A stretch of DNA of 37,479 nucleotides from Deltaproteobacteria bacterium. Its GTDB lineage: Bacteria > Myxococcota > B64-G9. The notes beneath the pieces were generated by a model. The model had not been told where the DNA came from. It made no database searches and saw only the letters and a list, made by a program, of their open reading frames with translations. Positions within the stretch are counted from its first letter, which is position 1, and every line of letters begins with the position of its first letter. The stretch lies in assembly GCA_019307065.1 (NCBI GenBank), contig JAFDKH010000042.1, positions 1 through 37,479 on the forward strand, written 5' to 3'. Made by a program: the position numbers and the translations under genes. Shown piece after piece: positions 33,581-37,479 of the stretch.

Positions 33581-34940
33581 GCTCGGCGGGCTGTTCTTTG
33601 GGTAGTTGTTTTTTGCCGTACAAGATCTGCATCAGGGCCGGAGCCAGGAAATAATCGACAATCATCGCCAGCAAAACGGTCGATCCGGCCAGAATCCCGA
33701 AGTTGAAGGTATTCTCCATGGTAGCCGCAGTGTAGATGAAAAAGCCGCAAGCCAGCGTGATAGTCGTAATCAGTATGGCCCGCCCGGTGGAAGTCATTGT
33801 CATCTGAACCGCTGTTTTTACGTCCCCGACTTCGTCGTAGCTTTTTCTAAAGATGTGCAGAAAGTGAATGGTATTGTCCACTACCAGTCCGATTGCAAAC
33901 GACCCGACCATCATTGTGGAAATGTCGAAGGGAATGCCCAGCCAGTTCATCGACCCGAACATGGCCAAAATAGGCACCAGGTTGGGAATCATCGAAAGCA
34001 GCCCGATCGACAGGCGGCCCAGCATTAACAGCATGAGAATTGTCACAACGATCAGCGCAAAAGTATAGCTCTTGGCCATCGAGGCCAGGATGTTGTGAAT
34101 GGTGGTGATAAACAAAGTCATTATTCCGGTAGTCGAAATCTTCACGCCGGGGTAGTTTTCATCAAAGTGTTTACGGATGTCGTCCAATACCTCTCGATAT
34201 AAAATAGCGTCATTGAAAGGGGTCATAACGGTAAAACGAGCTTGTCTCAAGTCGGTCGAGACCAGCTTCTCCAGATCGTTCGAGCCGCTCATTTCGAACA
34301 GCAGCAGTTCCTGGGCGATTAGCTGGTTGGTGTCCGGAACGACGTAGGCTTCCTCCCGGTTTTCATTGAGGGCTCGATTGACTTCCTTGAGAACCGTGGC
34401 GATCGAAGTTACCTTGCCGATGAATATCGGTCCGCGCTTGTATTTCTCCAACTCCCGGGCTGATTCATCCAGCTTGGCGATTAGTTGCGCATCGTACAGG
34501 CCGTTTTCTTTTTCGGTGTCGATAACAATCTCAAGGGGTATCGAGCCGCGCAGAGCCTTGTCGACGATCTTGGTCGAGATGTTCAGCGGGTGCTCATCGC
34601 CCAACCAATCCAGGCTGTTGTGTGACAGCCTGAGCTTGGATATTCCCCACAATGAAAATCCCAGTAAGATGACGGTAGCCCCGATTACATACCAGGCCCG
34701 CCGTACTCCAAAATTACCGATAGCAGTCAGGGTTTTGTCAACCAGGGGTGTGCTTCCTGCGGGGATCGGCTTGGGTCGCTTCACCGGAAAAAGACTCAAC
34801 AGTGCGGGCAGTAGCAAAATTGTATTGAAGAAAGCAAACATCACTCCGATCGGAGCCACAATTCCCAAGTGGGCGATCGAAGCCACGTCGGCGGTAACGA
34901 AAGACAACAACCCGGCCGATGTGGTTAGCGAGGTCATCAA
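33573..34940 (-). CDS. RND/MMPL-family transporter, C-terminal part after in-frame stop
   Basis: 455 residues from the first Met after the TAG at 35013. It continues the membrane core of the upstream frame (MTSLTTSAGLLSFVTADVASIAHLGIVAPIGVMFAFFNTILLLPALLSLFP), then a membrane segment (WYVIGATVILLGFSLW), a large periplasmic loop (about 105-270) and five more helices, including VDNTIHFLHIFRKSY and ILITTITLACGFFIYTA. This is the second half of an HpnN/MMPL-type exporter. It is in the same reading frame as the gene at 35013-35942; without the TAG the two form one ~789-residue protein with twelve membrane helices. Alone it lacks the first periplasmic domain. No Shine-Dalgarno precedes its Met. Confidence 0.85.
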   Translation of the reverse strand: MMTSLTTSAGLLSFVTADVASIAHLGIVAPIGVMFAFFNTILLLPALLSLFPVKRPKPIPAGSTPLVDKTLTAIGNFGVRRAWYVIGATVILLGFSLWGISKLRLSHNSLDWLGDEHPLNISTKIVDKALRGSIPLEIVIDTEKENGLYDAQLIAKLDESARELEKYKRGPIFIGKVTSIATVLKEVNRALNENREEAYVVPDTNQLIAQELLLFEMSGSNDLEKLVSTDLRQARFTVMTPFNDAILYREVLDDIRKHFDENYPGVKISTTGIMTLFITTIHNILASMAKSYTFALIVVTILMLLMLGRLSIGLLSMIPNLVPILAMFGSMNWLGIPFDISTMMVGSFAIGLVVDNTIHFLHIFRKSYDEVGDVKTAVQMTMTSTGRAILITTITLACGFFIYTAATMENTFNFGILAGSTVLLAMIVDYFLAPALMQILYGKKQLPKEQPAELT

Positions 34941-35012
34941 AACCGCCAGACCCGAGTGTCCCAGGGCCCAGGAGATACATGCTCTCTTGTCGCCGGTTTC
35001 GGCATAACGTCG

Positions 35013-35015
35013 CTA
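35013..35015 (-). other. In-frame TAG interrupting the RND transporter
   Basis: Codons around it read SVHILAIF-TAG-RRYAETGDKRACISWALGHSGLAVLMTSL. Relatives usually read FxRR here, often with Tyr in that place, so a single base change would restore the frame. The sequence on both sides is fully conserved in style. Confidence 0.85.
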
Positions 35016-35942
35016 GAAGATTGCCAGGATGTGAACCGAATCAGCGACCCCGACTACAACAAGGAAAGCCGGAACGATCAGGGTAACCATCGAGATCGGC
35101 AGATCCAACAGGGCCATGGTTCCCAAAGTTGCAACCACGGAAACAACTACAATGCAAAAGGGATAGATTGTTCCCGAGAATTTCCTGAACATTATTGTCA
35201 ATATCAGTGCGATCAATGCAAGTGACAGAGAAGTCATTCGGCCAACGTCTTCGATCATCGAACTTTCAATCACCGAGGAGAAGACCGGGTTACCGGCATA
35301 GTGAATCTCGATTCCTTTAGCGCGGTAGGGCTCGACGATTTCTTTGATCTTTACGTACATCTCAGTGTATTCGGCGGTGGCCAGGGGTTCCTTGCGACCC
35401 GGTCGATAAGTGTCCGGCCGAACAGCGATGGCCGTTAATTTCCCGTCGGCCGAGATCAGCGAGTTGACGTACAGGCGATTGGACAGCACTTTTTTCTTGA
35501 AAGCCGCCATCGGAGCACCGTTTTTAGGAACCCGCTTCATCAAGTCTTCGACGATTAGCCGGTCTTCTTCTCCGATCGTCTCGCGAACATTCACCAGGGA
35601 GGTGACGTCATCGAGATAGGGGACCTCTTTAGCCAAAGACCGGTGAATCTTTTTAAGGTCTTTGAGAAAATCGCGATCAAATACGTTTTGGGGTTGTAGA
35701 GCAATGATGAAGAAGTCGTCTTTACCGAAGACGTCCTGGAATTCATCGTAGGCAATCTTGGCTGGGTCGTCATCATGGAAAAAACTCTCCAGGGATGATT
35801 CCAGGCGAAGATTCTTGAACTGCAGCAGCATGAACGCGGTAATCACCAGTGGGATGGCGATAGCGATGTATTTGTGCCGATAGCTCCAATTCGCCAGGTC
35901 AGCGAACTTGCCTTCAACTTTGTTGCGAAATCCGCTCACCAC
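35013..35942 (-). CDS. RND/MMPL-family transporter, N-terminal part up to in-frame stop
   Basis: 309 residues from GTG 35942 (or GTG 35939, better spaced from AAGGAG). The first membrane helix is about 28-45 (YIAIAIPLVITAFMLLQF). A periplasmic domain (46-235: LESSLESFFHDDDPAKIAYDEFQDVFGKDDFFIIAL, LDDVTSLVN) follows, then helices 2 to 4 (MTSLSLALIALILTIMF, IYPFCIVVVSVVATLGTMALL, MVTLIVPAFLVVVGVADSVHIL) before the TAG. The family moves lipids, hopanoids or other hydrophobic compounds between membranes using the proton gradient. The product as it stands would lack half the pore. Confidence 0.88.
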   Translation of the reverse strand: MVSGFRNKVEGKFADLANWSYRHKYIAIAIPLVITAFMLLQFKNLRLESSLESFFHDDDPAKIAYDEFQDVFGKDDFFIIALQPQNVFDRDFLKDLKKIHRSLAKEVPYLDDVTSLVNVRETIGEEDRLIVEDLMKRVPKNGAPMAAFKKKVLSNRLYVNSLISADGKLTAIAVRPDTYRPGRKEPLATAEYTEMYVKIKEIVEPYRAKGIEIHYAGNPVFSSVIESSMIEDVGRMTSLSLALIALILTIMFRKFSGTIYPFCIVVVSVVATLGTMALLDLPISMVTLIVPAFLVVVGVADSVHILAIF

Positions 35943-36002
35943 TGTCTCCTTGTGCGTAAGTCACAGATGCGTAGCTTTGCAAATAGCACCTTTTATCAAC
36001 AG

Positions 36003-36027
36003 GGTCCACCGTCGGACCGGTTTTTTT
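36003..36027 (+). terminator. Short hairpin with T7 in the leader of the Ig-like lipoprotein
   Basis: GGTCC-ACCGTC-GGACC, then GG and TTTTTTT (36021-36027), 69 bp before the ATG at 36096. No same-strand gene lies upstream, so it might be an attenuator or the end of a small transcript. The stem is only 5 bp. Confidence 0.3.
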
Positions 36028-36095
36028 CCCGGCGGGGTTCCCATTTATGTCGGCTCGGATGTTATCCAGATAGAACAACCCATAAGGAGAAAGTC

Positions 36096-37091
36096 ATGAA
36101 GAAGTATTCAATAGTACCAATTATCGCGATTATGATGGTCAGCGCTTGCAAACTGGACTTCGGTGACCCCGGTCAGGATAAAAGAGTCGGCGATTTCGGC
36201 ATGTTACGCTTCAATGGCGGCGGTGGCTGCAACGATTCAACCAGCTTGGCGCTTGGCTCGACTGCCAGGCTCGAACTGGAGCCCGCCCATGAGCAGCCTC
36301 TGCCCGCGGACCTGGTTCCCCGGTCGAGTGCGCCGCAGGTCATCGGTGCAGCTCAAGGCAGCACTGAAACCGAAGTTATCCTGACAGCGCACCAGGTAGG
36401 CATAACCGAGCTGGAAATTTTGGCCGGTGGAGGTCTTTATGATCGACTGAGCTTTACTGCCGAGCCGGCTGTTTCAGCCGATTATGCTGCTTCGGAGTCG
36501 GCCTATGTCGGTGGTGGGATCATTGTGGAAATAAATGAACTCTATGGCGCTTGCGGTGAGGATTGTCCGTTGATCGGCGGTGATTTCATTCAGTGGAGTT
36601 CAAAACCCGAGTCTGCTTTTACGGTCGAGATCTACGACGATCGGGTAGCCTTGCTGGTAGCCAACCAGGTGGGCAGTGCCAGGATAATAGGCCGCGAGCC
36701 GACAGCCGGCAAAGTACTGGTCGATCACACTGTCGATGTTTTCCCGCCCGACGTCTCTAGTGAGTTGAAGAGTAAATTTACGGTTATGCTCCCGGACGAA
36801 ACGCTGCTCGATCCGTCTGACATGCCGGCTAGCTTACCGGTCGGAAGTCTAATGTGGCTCGAGTTGGAGGCCGTCAATTCCGACCAGCGCAAGATAAGTC
36901 TGGCCGGCCGGGATGTAATCTGGACAGTCGTGGGACCAGCCGGTGTAGTCGAGCCTTGGTCAGAGACGGCAGATGCACAACCGCTGCAAGGGCCGATCTA
37001 CTTGGCCCGCGCCCCCGGTCAGGTTAGTCTGGTTGCCCATGTGCCTATGCTTGACGAATTGGTCAGCTTCGAGATTACTGTTACCGAGTAA
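36096..37091 (+). CDS. Lipoprotein with Ig-like domains
   Basis: 331 residues from ATG 36096 with AAGGAG 8 nt upstream; the frame is open further upstream but without signal-peptide character. MKKYSIVPIIAIMMVSAC places the lipid Cys at 18. The mature part is two or three bacterial Ig-like (Big-2 style) units: LGSTARLELEPAHEQPLP with VGITELEILAGGGLYDRLSF; a middle unit with the pair CGEDC; and LPVGSLMWLELEAVNSDQRKISLAGRDVIWTVVGPAGVV ending PGQVSLVAHVPMLDELVSFEITV. Probably a surface or periplasmic structural protein. Divergent from the RND transporter. Confidence 0.75.
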   Translation: MKKYSIVPIIAIMMVSACKLDFGDPGQDKRVGDFGMLRFNGGGGCNDSTSLALGSTARLELEPAHEQPLPADLVPRSSAPQVIGAAQGSTETEVILTAHQVGITELEILAGGGLYDRLSFTAEPAVSADYAASESAYVGGGIIVEINELYGACGEDCPLIGGDFIQWSSKPESAFTVEIYDDRVALLVANQVGSARIIGREPTAGKVLVDHTVDVFPPDVSSELKSKFTVMLPDETLLDPSDMPASLPVGSLMWLELEAVNSDQRKISLAGRDVIWTVVGPAGVVEPWSETADAQPLQGPIYLARAPGQVSLVAHVPMLDELVSFEITVTE

Positions 37092-37131
37092 ATCCTCAGT
37101 AAAGCCTCGTCAGGTCTTCCCAAGCTCAGTA

Positions 37132-37479
37132 TTATTCGGCTTCGAACGACACTTCCTCAAGACCTACTGCATAGTCTGGGCCCAGATAGGCGGCCATAGA
37201 CTGATCGTTTTTAAGGTAATATCTAAAGTAGGCGGTCGCATAGACGTTGATAATGAAAAATGCGCGGTCGATATCTATATAAACTTCCTGATCGCAAAGT
37301 TCTGCAAGCTCCGGCACCGGCAGTTCGGCCCGGCAGATATCGGTGAAACTCATATGACCGGCCCGTTCGATCTCGATCTTGTACTTGGGCAGCGGTAGAG
37401 CATCGTAGGTCGGCCGCAATTCGTTGAAAGTGAAATCGTCGAGGCTGCCGCCGATTAGCATCAAGGGCATGTCTATCTT
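37132..37479 (-). CDS. Alpha/beta hydrolase, C-terminal part (cut by window edge)
   Basis: The frame is open to the right edge (KIDMPLMLIGGSLDDFTF), so the Met at 37470 is internal and the true start is outside. Visible are the strand MPLMLIGGSLDD with the catalytic-acid position, KYKIEIERAGHMSFTDIC with the catalytic His (GHMSF), and a helical tail with YFRYYLKND. This is the end of a dienelactone-hydrolase or PAF-acetylhydrolase-like (chlorophyllase-type) alpha/beta hydrolase. The nucleophile elbow is not in the window. Convergent with the Ig-like lipoprotein, 40 bp apart. Confidence 0.7.
   Translation of the reverse strand, partial: KIDMPLMLIGGSLDDFTFNELRPTYDALPLPKYKIEIERAGHMSFTDICRAELPVPELAELCDQEVYIDIDRAFFIINVYATAYFRYYLKNDQSMAAYLGPDYAVGLEEVSFEAE

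Overview
The window looks like chromosome from an uncultured Gram-negative bacterium of the Myxococcota or wider former-Deltaproteobacteria type. The clues are many lipoproteins (at least ten lipobox signal peptides), Cys-rich EGF/Dickkopf-like repeats, a DUF4215-type Cys repeat remnant, a lamin-tail domain, TPR-rich proteins, DUF3857/transglutaminase-like lipoproteins and a CsgG/LpoB-like domain with the Cys-pair pattern seen in myxobacteria. The taxonomic guess is inference; there is no rRNA or marker gene to fix it.

Left part (1-17216) is compact and ordinary-looking. It holds a truncated lipoprotein; a NarL-type histidine kinase/response regulator pair; a BamE/SmpA-like lipoprotein; a large lipoprotein with pre-peptidase-like and lamin-tail domains; a universal stress protein; a TPR membrane protein split by a frameshift in an A6 run; a small beta-rich cytosolic protein; a four-gene lipoprotein operon (9838-15187) ending in two transglutaminase-like paralogues, one of which has lost its catalytic Cys; and a minus-strand operon fliA - flgM-like - TraB-like. 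The fliA reading frame appears to start at an ATT codon behind a perfect Shine-Dalgarno.

Middle part (17217-28507) is an accessory region that begins at an intact tRNA-Ala(CGC) gene. The 3' part of this tRNA is repeated downstream at 22875-22928 and 23087-23103 and, interrupted by an insertion, at 25967-26111. Between these lie single genes of very different base composition (G+C-rich lipoproteins next to an A+T-rich U32-family protein), separated by four copies of an exactly 89-bp hairpin element, two copies of a ~97-bp double hairpin capped by GCGAAGC, a second GGGGAC/GTCCCC repeat family, several terminators and gene fragments. No integrase or transposase is visible. I read it as a tRNA-anchored, stepwise assembled array of one-gene cassettes. 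This is the best candidate for something undescribed.

Right part (28508-37479) holds a DEAD-box RNA helicase of RhlE type, an HTH + DUF2975 regulatory pair with a clear promoter, a Cys-repeat lipoprotein flanked by GGGGAC repeats, then core-like sequence: a small outer-membrane-type protein, an RND/MMPL-family transporter interrupted by one in-frame TAG, an Ig-like lipoprotein, and the C-terminal end of an alpha/beta hydrolase.
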